DNA of 64,000 nt from DASQHY01 sp035602605 (GTDB lineage: Bacteria; Acidobacteriota; Terriglobia; Acidiferrales; UBA7541). The notes under the pieces are model-generated. The model saw only the letters and a list, made by a program, of their open reading frames with translations. It made no database searches and was not told the origin of the DNA. Numbering within the stretch: the first letter of the stretch is position 1; the number at the start of each line of letters is the position of its first letter. Location: NCBI GenBank assembly GCA_035602605.1, contig DATNLZ010000084.1:1-64000 (forward strand), in the 5' to 3' direction. Positions 26,802 to 35,785 of this stretch are shown here, piece by piece. The position numbers and the translations under genes are program-made.

Positions 26802-27969
26802 ATGGTTCTCGAAGACTTGGAACATCGTTACGAGGAATTGAAGCAACGGATCGAACTCGTTCGGAGTTATCTTTGACGTCGCGCAATACCGCAAACGCAT
26901 TGTTCAGTTGGAACAGAGGACCTCAGACCCGAATTTTTGGCAGAATCCCGAGGAAGCCCAGAAACTTCTAAAAGAACGCAAAACGGTCGAGGAGCAGCTG
27001 GCTGCCGACGAAAAACTCAGCCGTATTCTGAGCGATCTTCAGACCTACATTCATTTGTCGCACGAAGAAACCGATCGTGGCCAACAAGAGCAGCTACTGA
27101 GTGAGTTGCAGAACGAGCTCAACCTCGCCGACCAATACGTCTCGGGTCTCGAGACCCTGACTCTTCTTTCCGGCGAGAACGACGGCCTCAACGCCATTGT
27201 CACTATCAAGCCAGGCGCCGGCGGCACCGAGTCACAGGATTGGGCCGAGATGCTGCTGCGCATGTATTTGCGATGGGCCGAGCGCAAAGGTCTGCGCGCG
27301 ACGGTGATTGATCAGGTTCCTGGCGAAGAGGCCGGGTTGAAGTCCGTCACCGTGAGGGTTGAGGGAGAAAACGCCTACGGTCTTCTTTCGACCGAAAGCG
27401 GCGTGCACCGGTTGGTGCGCATTTCACCCTTTGACCAAGCCGCCCGCCGGCACACCTCCTTCGCGTCGGTTTTCGTCATTCCCGAAGTCGATGATCGCAT
27501 TGACATCGTCATCAAGCCCGACGATCTACGGATCGACACGTTTCGCGCCGGTGGCCACGGCGGCCAAAACGTCAACAAGGTGGAATCAGCTGTGCGCTTC
27601 ACGCACTTGCCTACAGGTATTGTTGTGCAATGCCAGAACGAACGCAGCCAGCACAAAAACCGCGAGCTAGCCCTCAAGGTCCTGCGCTCCCGGCTATACG
27701 AATACGAGCTTGAAAAGCGGCGTGCTTCCACCGATAAACTCGACGATACCAAGCTGGACATCAGCTTTGGGAGTCAGATTCGCTCCTATGTTCTCCAACC
27801 CTATCGATTAATCAAAGACCATCGCACAAAGTTTGAGGTGGGCGACGTGGATAAGGTTCTCGACGGCGACCTCGATCCGTTCATTCGAACCTATCTAATG
27901 GCCCGCCGCCGGAGAGGGTCCGGTTCCGAACTGGTCCCCGAACCGGATGCTCTGCCCGGCGTGGAGTAG
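26802..27969 (+). CDS. prfB: Peptide chain release factor 2, requires programmed +1 frameshift
   Basis: Join of 26802-26873 and 26875-27969. The first 24 codons run from ATG (MVLEDLEHRYEELKQRIELVRSYL) to an in-frame TGA at 26874. Sliding +1 on CTT-TGA-C continues as DVAQYRKRIVQLEQRTSDPNFW and gives about 388 residues, close to other RF2 proteins. RF2 recognises UGA and UAA stops and releases the peptide. The SPF anticodon-like tripeptide (RISPFDQAARRHTSF) and catalytic GGQ (GGHGGQNVNKVESAVR) are present. The frameshift makes RF2 autoregulate its own synthesis. It lies 9 nt after lnt. Confidence 0.97.
26863..26877 (+). promoter_or_regulatory. prfB programmed +1 frameshift site
   Basis: GGAG at 26863-26866 is the internal Shine-Dalgarno-like element. 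It is followed after TTAT by the slippery CTT (26871-26873), the in-frame TGA (26874-26876) and C 26877. The arrangement matches the conserved CUU-UGA-C recoding signal of bacterial prfB. Confidence 0.95.
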
Positions 27970-28069
27970 GATGCCAGCCGGTGTGAACCGATTCCGCGAA
28001 CTACCAAGAACCCGTTCAGCCTCCAAAACGTACCGCTCGATGCACTGTAACGCATTCTGATTCAATGCG

Positions 28070-28098
28070 TTGACACCCACCAACCGAGATGCTAGCAT
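28070..28098 (+). promoter_or_regulatory. metK promoter with extended -10
   Basis: TTGACA at 28070-28075, a 17-bp spacer and TAGCAT at 28093-28098, with TG one base before the -10. The -10 lies inside the palindrome GATGCTAGCATC (28088-28099), as at 16392. Transcription would start near 28105, giving a leader of about 70 nt. A small hairpin (GTTCGC/GCGAAC near 28113-28127) lies in this leader. I could not recognise a SAM riboswitch. Confidence 0.7.
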
Positions 28099-28175
28099 CA
28101 CTAGTTTGAATTGGTTCGCGCAGCGAACATAATTGTCAGGTGTCCCCGCCTCACAAATAAATAGGAGCGTTTCTT

Positions 28176-29366
28176 TTGAATCAAGATAATCGCAATTTCC
28201 TGTTCACATCGGAATCAGTCACCGAAGGCCACCCCGACAAAATTGCCGACCAGATCTCTGACGCTATACTGGATGCCGTCCTGGAAGAAGATCCCATGGG
28301 CCGAGTTGCCTGCGAGACTCTGGTCACGACCGGCCTTGCGGTGGTCGCTGGTGAGATCACCACCAAAGCGCACATCGAATACTGCGATATCGTTCGGGAT
28401 GTCATCCGTGACGTTGGCTATACGCGCGCGAAGTTTGGCTACGACGCCCAAACCTGCGCGGTCATTTCCGCAATCAAGAGGCAGTCGCCGGACATTGCCA
28501 TGGGAGTTGATACCGGTGGTGCGGGTGACCAGGGATTGATGTTTGGGTATGCCTGCGATGAGACCGAAGAATTAATGCCCATGCCGATCCAGCTGGCTCA
28601 TCGCCTGACGCGCCGGTTGGCCCAGGTGCGTAAGAGCGGCGTTGTGGATTTTCTGCGCCCGGACGGGAAATCACAAGTCACCGTAGAATATCAACAAGGT
28701 CGGCCGGCGCGCATCGATTCCGTAGTTGTTTCTACGCAGCACAGCGAAGCTGTTTCTAACGCGGACTTGCACGACGTGGTTCTCAACGAAATCATCAAAG
28801 CCGTTCTTCCCCCCGAAATGCTGGATAAACACACTAAATTTCACATCAACCCCACGGGACGCTTTGTGATTGGCGGCCCAATGGGTGATGCCGGACTCAC
28901 GGGACGTAAGATTATTGTCGACACCTACGGAGGCTACAGCCGGCATGGCGGCGGCGCGCTTTCCGGAAAAGATCCGACCAAGGTAGACCGGTCGGCCTGC
29001 TACATGGCGCGTTATGTGGCGAAGAATCTTGTGGCCGCGGGACTTGCGCGCAAGGTTGAAGTGCAGCTTGCGTACGCCATCGGCGTGGCGGAGCCGGTCT
29101 CGGTAATGGCCGATACCTTTGGCACCGCAGTGATCGCTGAACAGAAAATCGACCAGCTTATCCGCTCCACCTTCACGCTGACCCCGCGGGGAATTATCGA
29201 AACTCTCAATCTGCGTCGCCCCATCTACCGGGCAACCGCCGCGTATGGGCACTTCGGACGCTCGGAGGCGACCTTCTCGTGGGAGCAGACCGACAAGGCC
29301 GAGGCGCTCCGCAGAGATGCAGGTTTGCCAGCAGCCGCACGCGCCGAAGTCGCGGTTAGGTCGTAG
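28176..29366 (+). CDS. metK: S-adenosylmethionine synthetase
   Basis: 396 residues, starting at a TTG with AGGAG 8 nt upstream. It makes S-adenosylmethionine from methionine and ATP. Family motifs: FTSESVTEGHPDKIADQISDAILD, the ATP-binding GAGDQGLMFGYAC hexapeptide region, the P-loop-like GGAMGDAG counterpart GGPMGDAGLTGRKIIVDTYGG, and GGGALSGKDPTKVDRS. Length is typical. ahcY follows after about 60 nt, forming an activated-methyl-cycle operon that ends at the terminator after ahcY. Confidence 0.98.
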   Translation: MNQDNRNFLFTSESVTEGHPDKIADQISDAILDAVLEEDPMGRVACETLVTTGLAVVAGEITTKAHIEYCDIVRDVIRDVGYTRAKFGYDAQTCAVISAIKRQSPDIAMGVDTGGAGDQGLMFGYACDETEELMPMPIQLAHRLTRRLAQVRKSGVVDFLRPDGKSQVTVEYQQGRPARIDSVVVSTQHSEAVSNADLHDVVLNEIIKAVLPPEMLDKHTKFHINPTGRFVIGGPMGDAGLTGRKIIVDTYGGYSRHGGGALSGKDPTKVDRSACYMARYVAKNLVAAGLARKVEVQLAYAIGVAEPVSVMADTFGTAVIAEQKIDQLIRSTFTLTPRGIIETLNLRRPIYRATAAYGHFGRSEATFSWEQTDKAEALRRDAGLPAAARAEVAVRS

Positions 29367-29425
29367 CGTTCCATAACTCGGGTTCACGTTTCGGGAATTT
29401 GGAAATTTAATTGGAGAGTGATCGC

Positions 29426-30700
29426 GTGGCGACTCAGGAAAAATTGACAGGCGACGTGAAGGACCTCGGCTTGGCCGAGCGCGGCAAACGCAAGATCGAA
29501 TGGGCCAATCAGCAGATGCCTGTCTTGCAATTGATCCGCAAGCGATTCATTAAAGAACAGCCGCTGCGAGGCATTCGCATCGCGGCATGCTTGCATGTGA
29601 CCAGTGAAACGGCCAATCTCGCCATTACGCTTCGCGACGGTGGGGCCGATGTAGTGCTGTGCGCATCCAATCCGCTTTCCACGCAAGACGAGGTGGCCGC
29701 GTGTCTTACGAAAGACTACGGCATCGCCACCTATGCCATCAAAGGTGAAGACAACGACACCTATTACGCGCACTTAAATGCCGCCCTGGATCACAAGCCG
29801 CAGGTGACGATGGACGACGGAGCCGATCTGGTTACCGCACTGCTCACCAAGCGCGCCGACCTCGTGCCCCAGGTGATTGGCGGCACCGAAGAAACCACAA
29901 CGGGCGTCATTCGCTTGAGAGCCATGGCCAAAGACGGAACGCTGCAATATCCGGTTATCGCCGTAAACGATGCGCAGACCAAACATTTCTTCGACAACCG
30001 CTACGGCACTGGCCAATCCACGATGGATGGAATCATGCGCTCAACGAACCTGTTGATCGCCGGACTTAGAGTAGTCATTGCCGGCTACGGCTGGTGCGGG
30101 CGTGGCGTAGCCATGCGGGCTAAGGGCCTGGGAGCGGATGTCATCGTCACCGAGATCAGCCCGGTGCGCGCAATCGAGGCCGTCATGGACGGTTTCCGCG
30201 TCATGCCGATGATCGAAGCCGCGAAAATCGGCGACATCTTCATCACCGTTACCGGAAATAAGGGTGTCATTGCCGGTGAGCATTTCGAAAAAATGAAGGA
30301 AGGCGCGGTCATTTGCAACGCCGGGCACTTCAATGTGGAGATCGATATTACCGCGCTGGAGAAAATGTCCAGTGCCAAGCGCCCCGCGCGTCCTATGGTG
30401 GATGAGTACGTTTTACGCGACGGACGAAAGGTTTATTTGTTGGGCGAAGGACGTCTGGTTAATCTCGCGACCGCCGATGGCCATCCTGCGGCAGTGATGG
30501 ATATGAGCTTTGCCAACCAGGCGCTTTCGGTCGAATATTTGCTCAAGAACGCGCGGGACCTCAAAAAGCAGGTGTATCCGGTTCCCGAGAATATTGACCG
30601 GCATATCGCCAAACTCAAGCTCGAATCAATGGGCGTGCAAGTGGACAAGCTTACACCAGAGCAAGAACAGTATTTGGCTTCGTGGTCCGAGGGCACGTAA
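29426..30700 (+). CDS. ahcY: Adenosylhomocysteinase
   Basis: 424 residues from the GTG at 29426, preceded by GGAGAG with 7-nt spacing. The TTG at 29411 overlaps that ribosome-binding site and is less likely. It hydrolyses S-adenosylhomocysteine, the product of SAM-dependent methylation, to homocysteine and adenosine. Motifs: ACLHVTSETANLAITLRDGGADV, DDGADLVT, the NAD-binding GYGWCGRGVAMRAKGLGADVIVTEI, and NAGHFNVEID. Its position right after metK links SAM production to SAH removal. Confidence 0.97.
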   Translation: MATQEKLTGDVKDLGLAERGKRKIEWANQQMPVLQLIRKRFIKEQPLRGIRIAACLHVTSETANLAITLRDGGADVVLCASNPLSTQDEVAACLTKDYGIATYAIKGEDNDTYYAHLNAALDHKPQVTMDDGADLVTALLTKRADLVPQVIGGTEETTTGVIRLRAMAKDGTLQYPVIAVNDAQTKHFFDNRYGTGQSTMDGIMRSTNLLIAGLRVVIAGYGWCGRGVAMRAKGLGADVIVTEISPVRAIEAVMDGFRVMPMIEAAKIGDIFITVTGNKGVIAGEHFEKMKEGAVICNAGHFNVEIDITALEKMSSAKRPARPMVDEYVLRDGRKVYLLGEGRLVNLATADGHPAAVMDMSFANQALSVEYLLKNARDLKKQVYPVPENIDRHIAKLKLESMGVQVDKLTPEQEQYLASWSEGT

Positions 30701-30722
30701 GAGTTTTGCGTGATTTTCGTTG

Positions 30723-30754
30723 AAAGGCACGGCATGCCGTGCCTTTCTGTTTTT
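30723..30754 (+). terminator. Strong rho-independent terminator after ahcY
   Basis: A perfect 24-nt palindrome (30723-30746, arms AAAGGCACGGCA and TGCCGTGCCTTT) is followed by CTGTTTTT. It closes the metK-ahcY transcript 23 nt past the ahcY stop. The A/T ends of the stem also allow some termination from the opposite strand. Confidence 0.9.
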
Positions 30755-30778
30755 AAAGGGTAGGAGCTGGTTATTCGT

Positions 30779-32239
30779 ATGTTGGATTGGGGCCTCGTAG
30801 CGCTCGATACGGCCAAGGTGCGTGGCGCAACTTACGCCGATGCTCGCGTGATGGACATCCGCCAGCGTGACCTTTCCACAAAAAATGGACGGGTTGGCAC
30901 CCTCGCTGAATCAGAGTCGCTCGGAATCGGCATTCGTGTGATTGCCAATGGTGCCTGGGGTTTCGCTTCCACGGATCGTTTGACCCGCGACGGTGTGCAG
31001 GCTTGTGCGGCGCAGGCCGTATCTATTGCCAAGGCTTCGGCGCTGGCCAAGCGCCACGACGTAGTGATGGCTCCGGAGCAATCGTTTATCGACACCTGGC
31101 AGAATCCATTCATCAAGGATCCGTTTCACGTTCCCCTAGAGCTTCAGATGGATTTGCTTCTTGCCGTGGACAAGGAAATGCATCGAGTGCCGGGTGTAAC
31201 CATGTCCGAGGCTTCCATGCAGTTCCGCAAAATCGAGCAATGGTTTGCGTCTTCGATTGGTTCGCGCATTCATCAAGTAAAGATGCAATCGGGATGCGGA
31301 ATCGCGGCAACCAGTTTTAAGAAAGACGAGATTCAAAAGCGCTCTTACCCCAGCAGCTTTGGTGGCCAGCATGCCCTGCAAGGTTACGAGCTTGTTGAAT
31401 CGCTCGATCTGCTGCGCCACGCGCCGCGTGTTGCCGAGGAAGCTGTCGCCCTGCATCAGGCCGCGCAGTGCCCGGAAGGTAGTGGCACGATCATTCTGGA
31501 GGGCAGCCAGCTGGGCTTGCAAATTCACGAATCCATCGGACACCCCATCGAGCTTGACCGTGTTCTTGGTCAGGAAGCGAATTTCGCCGGAATGAGTTTT
31601 CTAACGGTGGAGAAATTGCGCACCCTTCGCTATGGGTCAGAAATCGTCAACGTGGTAGCCGATGCGCGGCTCGAACATGGCCCGGGGCTGGGAACTTTTG
31701 GTTACGACGACGAAGGCGTGCCCGCGCAATGCACGCCGATTATTTCCAACGGTCTCTTTACCGGATATCTGTCGAATCGCGAAACCGCCGTCACCATTGG
31801 CCTGGATCGTTCTTCCGGTACGATGCGCACGGAAAGCTGGAATCGCTTGCCGATTATTCGAATGACTAATGTGAGCTTGCTGCCGGGAACCTGGTCCTAT
31901 GACGATCTCGTTGCCGATACCGATGACGGTATTGTTATGGCTACGAACCGTTCGTGGTCGATTGACGACCGCCGTTATCACTTCCAGTTTTCCACGGAAA
32001 TCGGATGGGAGGTCAAAGGCGGCAAGAAGACGAGAATGTTCAAGAATCCCAGCTATAGCGGGATCACCACAGAATTCTGGAACAGCTGCGATGCCATATG
32101 CTCGCGCGAGCACTGGACTCTGTGGGGCACGCCCAACTGTGGCAAGGGCCAGCCGATGCAGACGATGGGAACCGGTCACGGTGCCGCACCCGCCCGATTC
32201 CGCAACGTCAAGCTGGGCGCGGCATTCTCTAAAGCATGA
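30779..32239 (+). CDS. tldD: TldD-type metalloprotease subunit
   Basis: 486 residues, slightly longer than E. coli TldD. The zinc-binding motif HESIGH (HExxxH) is present near residue 250 in GLQIHESIGHPIELDRVLG. The N-terminal half has the PmbA/TldD fold (ADARVMDIRQRDLSTKNGRVG and ESLGIGIRVIANGAWGFAS). TldD forms a heterodimer with TldE/PmbA and degrades or matures unfolded peptides, including some ribosomally made modified peptides. The partner gene overlaps its stop by 4 nt (ATGA), so the pair is translationally coupled. No peptide precursor gene is visible nearby. Confidence 0.93.
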   Translation: MLDWGLVALDTAKVRGATYADARVMDIRQRDLSTKNGRVGTLAESESLGIGIRVIANGAWGFASTDRLTRDGVQACAAQAVSIAKASALAKRHDVVMAPEQSFIDTWQNPFIKDPFHVPLELQMDLLLAVDKEMHRVPGVTMSEASMQFRKIEQWFASSIGSRIHQVKMQSGCGIAATSFKKDEIQKRSYPSSFGGQHALQGYELVESLDLLRHAPRVAEEAVALHQAAQCPEGSGTIILEGSQLGLQIHESIGHPIELDRVLGQEANFAGMSFLTVEKLRTLRYGSEIVNVVADARLEHGPGLGTFGYDDEGVPAQCTPIISNGLFTGYLSNRETAVTIGLDRSSGTMRTESWNRLPIIRMTNVSLLPGTWSYDDLVADTDDGIVMATNRSWSIDDRRYHFQFSTEIGWEVKGGKKTRMFKNPSYSGITTEFWNSCDAICSREHWTLWGTPNCGKGQPMQTMGTGHGAAPARFRNVKLGAAFSKA

Positions 32240-33636
32240 GTGCACAGAAGAAACCACGCCACATTTTGCGGCCGAACCAAGCCATTGCCGCCGCGGAGCA
32301 CGTTCTGTCGGAAACCACCCTGCGCCAGATTGCCGATAAAGTTTTTAAACTGAGCGACGCCGATGAAACCGAAGTGCATTTGGACGTCACCTCGGATGCG
32401 CTCACGCGTTTTGCCAACAATGCCATCCATCAGAACGTCGCTGAACAGATGCTTACGATTTCCATTCGTACCGTCTACGACGGCCGTACCGCGCGGGCCA
32501 CAACCAACAAAATGGACGACGAATCCATTCGCCGCGCGGTGCTTGCCTCTGGAAGAATCGCGCGCAGCCAGCCCAAGAATCCGCGACTTCTGCCGATGCC
32601 GGGGCCCCAGAAATATGCCAAGGTCGAACGATTTTCGAAGACCACTGCCGCAGCCACGCCGGCCGACCGGGCCCGCGCGGTTCGCGGGGTTTGCGCACTG
32701 GCGGAAGGCAAGGGTCAGACGGCCGCGGGAATTTTTGCGACGGGGGCGATGCAAAACGCTATCGCTAATTCCAAGGGTCTTTTTGCCAGCTACCAACAGA
32801 CTCGCGCCGAATTCTCAGTGACCATGCTCGAGAAGGATTCTTCCGGATGGGCTAAAGCCAATGCCGCGAGCATCGAAGCCATTGATCCTCGGGCTCTGGC
32901 CGCCCGTGCCACTGAGAAGTGTGCCTCTTCCCGCGCTCCCCGAAAAATCGAGCCCGGGAAGCATACCGTAATTCTCGAACCCGCTGCGGTCCTCGACCTC
33001 GTCGGATTCCTTTTTTACGATTTTGCCGCCACCGCCGTGCAAGACCAACGATCCTGCTTCAATAAACGCATGGGGAAGCAGGTCGTGGGACGTAACGTTT
33101 CTCTGTGGGATGATTTTTCGCACCCTCTTCAGCTTGGCGCGCCGTTTGACGGCGAAGGAATGCCGCGGCAGAGAGTTTTGCTGATCGATCGGGGGGTGCC
33201 GAAGAACCTGGTTTATTCGCGAGCCACCGCCAAGCAGATGAACAAAAGGCCGACCGGACACGGTTTTGCCTTGCCCAATGAATGGGGCGAGGCGCCCATG
33301 AATCTGGTATTCATGGGCGGCGAGCATTCCGTCCAGGAGATGATTAGCTCGACCGAGCGCGGGATTCTGGTTACGCGACTGTGGTATATCCGCGAAGTAG
33401 AGCCTTATGAAAAAGTCCTCACCGGAATGACCCGCGACGGTACATTCCTGGTAGAAAAGGGGCGAATCTCCGGCGGCATTAGGAACCTCCGTTTTAATCA
33501 AAGCGTTTTGGAGATGCTAGCGAGTATTGAGATGTTGGGCCCTGCCGTTCGCGCGACCGGCGAAGAATCTTTCGAAATGGTTGTACCGGCGATGAAAATC
33601 CGCAACTTCCATTTCACAGAAGTCACTAAGTTTTAA
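32236..33636 (+). CDS. pmbA: TldE/PmbA-type subunit of the TldD/E protease
   Basis: 466 residues of the PmbA/TldE fold: the N-terminal part carries RFANNAIHQNVAEQMLTISIRTVYDGRTARATTNK, the C-terminal part MISSTERGILVTRLWYIREVEPYEKVLTGMTRDGTFLVEKGRISGGIRNLRFNQSVLEML. The HExxxH motif of TldD is absent, as expected for the non-catalytic partner. It overlaps tldD by 4 nt. Its stop lies 23 nt from the stop of the convergent gene. Confidence 0.9.
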   Translation: MSAQKKPRHILRPNQAIAAAEHVLSETTLRQIADKVFKLSDADETEVHLDVTSDALTRFANNAIHQNVAEQMLTISIRTVYDGRTARATTNKMDDESIRRAVLASGRIARSQPKNPRLLPMPGPQKYAKVERFSKTTAAATPADRARAVRGVCALAEGKGQTAAGIFATGAMQNAIANSKGLFASYQQTRAEFSVTMLEKDSSGWAKANAASIEAIDPRALAARATEKCASSRAPRKIEPGKHTVILEPAAVLDLVGFLFYDFAATAVQDQRSCFNKRMGKQVVGRNVSLWDDFSHPLQLGAPFDGEGMPRQRVLLIDRGVPKNLVYSRATAKQMNKRPTGHGFALPNEWGEAPMNLVFMGGEHSVQEMISSTERGILVTRLWYIREVEPYEKVLTGMTRDGTFLVEKGRISGGIRNLRFNQSVLEMLASIEMLGPAVRATGEESFEMVVPAMKIRNFHFTEVTKF

Positions 33637-33659
33637 TCGCGTGATTTTATCGAATCGAG

Positions 33660-34658
33660 TTATCTTTGCGAGAAATCCAGGCTAGCAATAGCGCGGGCAA
33701 TCACGTTCTCTTGTATCTGGATCAGATCAGACTCGGCGTAAGTCATTCCCAGTAGCGTGTAGATCTCGCCGCCGCGCCCCAACGTAACGACCACACCCGA
33801 CCAATCGTGACCGTCGGCGATGCCGCGATAGCGCCGCTCGATCGCCGGTAGTCCCGCGACCGTTGTCTTCTGCTCGGAAATCCGCCGGTAGTTCTCATAG
33901 ATTTCACGCAGTCGTTTTTCCGTCGCTGCGGCTCTAGACTCCAGAGATTCCTTGGAACGCTCGATGCCGACGACCAGCAGGGTAGAGTCGTCGCTGGCCC
34001 CAAGTGCCACGATCGCGTTCGGCAGGGTCTTGCGGGTATCGTCATCAATGAGATTCCAGCTCGGTGCCTTATACATTCGAAAACCATAGGTACGATTGAT
34101 GTACTGATTTCCGTGCACCTCTTCCCGAATGGCAGGGACTTCAGGCTCCTTTGTTGCAGCCGCATCGGGTTTTTCGGCTCCCCCGCTGGCAATGTTCGCT
34201 GACACGGGGGCAGACTGTTTGGTCGCCATCGCCGTCGAGTTGCTAACGGTTCGCGCTGGCTCACTCGAGATTTTGGTCTGTTCGCGGGCCTTTACTTCCA
34301 TGGGAGTTTGGTTTTTCGCCGGAGCGTCTTTTTTTGCTGCTGCTTTGGGCTCTGGTTTCGACAATGAGGTAATGGCTGAGGAAGCCCTCGCAGTTCCGGA
34401 AGGCGCGGTTATGGAAGGGAATGTAGTTGTTGTGGCCGGAGGCATCGTATCGGGAGACTTTGTCGTCGAAGGAATGATGGACGCAATCATGTTTTTTGGA
34501 AACGTCAGAATCCCGAAGCTGGTTTGTACCTGATAACTATGGTCTTCGAAACCGATCACGGTGCCCACGATCTTCGAGCCGTCCTTCAGATTGATTTCGT
34601 CGGCAACTGTGGTGGCACACAAGAGCAGCACTGAGAGGAAAGCGATGCAGGCTTTCAT
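33660..34658 (-). CDS. Secreted protein of unknown function, Pro/Ala/Thr-rich centre
   Basis: 332 residues with a signal peptide (MKACIAFLSVLLLCATTVADE). Residues about 20-60 (EINLKDGSKIVGTVIGFEDHSYQVQTSFGILTFPKNMIASI) look like a small beta-barrel found in secreted acidobacterial proteins. A low-complexity linker (about 65-180) leads to a C-terminal alpha/beta domain (about 190-330: YGFRMYKAPSWNLID through EIYTLLGMTYAESDLIQIQENVIARAIASLDF), which resembles PsbP/DcrB-like lipoprotein domains. I do not recognise a characterised homologue. Location outside the cytoplasm is well supported; function is not. Confidence 0.7.
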   Translation of the reverse strand: MKACIAFLSVLLLCATTVADEINLKDGSKIVGTVIGFEDHSYQVQTSFGILTFPKNMIASIIPSTTKSPDTMPPATTTTFPSITAPSGTARASSAITSLSKPEPKAAAKKDAPAKNQTPMEVKAREQTKISSEPARTVSNSTAMATKQSAPVSANIASGGAEKPDAAATKEPEVPAIREEVHGNQYINRTYGFRMYKAPSWNLIDDDTRKTLPNAIVALGASDDSTLLVVGIERSKESLESRAAATEKRLREIYENYRRISEQKTTVAGLPAIERRYRGIADGHDWSGVVVTLGRGGEIYTLLGMTYAESDLIQIQENVIARAIASLDFSQR

Positions 34659-34746
34659 AAAACAAGTATGACGAGTGCTGGCGCTCCCATCAAGTTGATG
34701 TCATCAAGTGTTTCCTGCTCAACACCCTTGATCCATGCAGCGCTGG

Positions 34747-35478
34747 TCACTGCAGCCCAGGCTTGATCCTCGCCACAATGGAAGTCTTAGGTGGTGAGGC
34801 CCGTTGGCAGCATGATGTCTCGTTAATGGGCTGCCTGAGAATTTGTTGCAGGCGCTCTCGCAGCTTTAGTCGCGCGCGAAATAGGCGAATGCGGACCGCG
34901 GCGGACGAAATCCCCAGTCGCTCAGCGGTTTCGTCGGTTGTGAGCTGCGCGACGTCGCGCAACAGGCACACGCGTCGAAAACCGGGATCAAGCTGCTCGA
35001 TGACATCGGCGAGAATCCGCCGCATTTCCATCCGTGCGTAATGCTGCTCCGGATCATCCGCGACCGTGCTGTCGTGCCGGTAGAAGTGCGGCCCATCACC
35101 GCCCGGAATGGGATCATCAAGGGAAATGACCTTACCGGCGTGTCGTCGCCTGATGGTGTCAATGGATTCGTTAGTGGCAATACGCGAGAGCCACGCCGCA
35201 AAGGCTTCCGTCTCCGCTATTCCATCGCCGGAAAATTGTCCTAGGCGCGTATACGCCCGCAGCATCGTTTCCTGTCGGACGTCCTCCGCATCTGTGCGAT
35301 TCCCGGTTAGCCGCAGGGCATTCCGATAGACAGACTTTTCGGCTGGCGCGACCAGCGCCAGGAATGCTGCCGAGTTTCCTCTGCGCGCTTCCGAAAGCAA
35401 TCCGCCCTGGCGGCGGGAACTTGTGTCCGTGCGTGCATACTCTCTCGGGGCAAGGGCCGGTATGGAGGCGGTGGCCAT
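34747..35478 (-). CDS. ECF-type RNA polymerase sigma factor
   Basis: 243 residues. Sigma region 2 spans about 36-112 (RNALRLTGNRTDAEDVRQETMLRAYTRLGQF and WLSRIATNESIDTIRRR). Region 4 spans about 150-205 (IEQLDPGFRRVCLLRDVAQLTTDETAERLGISSAAVRIRLFRARLKLRERL). No anti-sigma factor is visible next to it; the neighbouring secreted protein gene lies downstream on the same strand. An N-terminal extension of about 28 residues may reflect an over-long start. A perfect hairpin (35586-35616) lies about 110 nt upstream and could be part of its regulatory region. Confidence 0.9.
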   Translation of the reverse strand: MATASIPALAPREYARTDTSSRRQGGLLSEARRGNSAAFLALVAPAEKSVYRNALRLTGNRTDAEDVRQETMLRAYTRLGQFSGDGIAETEAFAAWLSRIATNESIDTIRRRHAGKVISLDDPIPGGDGPHFYRHDSTVADDPEQHYARMEMRRILADVIEQLDPGFRRVCLLRDVAQLTTDETAERLGISSAAVRIRLFRARLKLRERLQQILRQPINETSCCQRASPPKTSIVARIKPGLQ

Positions 35479-35785
35479 TCAAGGCAAAGAGTTGGCAGGT
35501 AACCTTCCAGGGCCTTCTTGTCGTAAGTGCTAGATACGCAAATAGATAGTCCACCATTGGTGCATCAACCCCAGCCTCTCTGTGGCCGTTTTCGGGACTG
35601 GCTGTCCCGAAAACGGGCGATAGGGTCGACCACAATTCGGGACCTGTTCTTTCGGCCAGTGCATCATTGGCTTAAGGTAGGAGGTTATGAATTGCGATGT
35701 TCACGGCGTAACGATAGCCTCAATTCTGGGCGGCAGCTGAGGTTGCCGTGGCAAAAAAGCACGCACAAGTCTAATCCGGAGTCCG
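35479..35785. other. Divergent intergenic region with perfect hairpin
   Basis: The gap between the sigma-factor gene (-) and a membrane protein gene (+). Its main feature is the 13-bp perfect inverted repeat at 35586-35616. A few short open frames cross it, but none has supporting start signals or recognisable protein content. Confidence 0.5.
35586..35616. repeat. Perfect 13-bp inverted repeat, 5-nt loop
   Basis: CCGTTTTCGGGAC (35586-35598), loop TGGCT, then the exact reverse complement GTCCCGAAAACGG (35604-35616). No T-tract follows on either strand, so it is not a standard intrinsic terminator. It could be an operator for a dimeric regulator or a stable RNA hairpin in the leader of either divergent gene. 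Confidence 0.9.

Noticed and set aside
28105..28175. Possible SAM-sensing riboswitch in the metK leader
   Set aside because: The leader is only about 70 nt and shows one small hairpin. I could not match it to any known SAM riboswitch core. A covariance-model search would decide.
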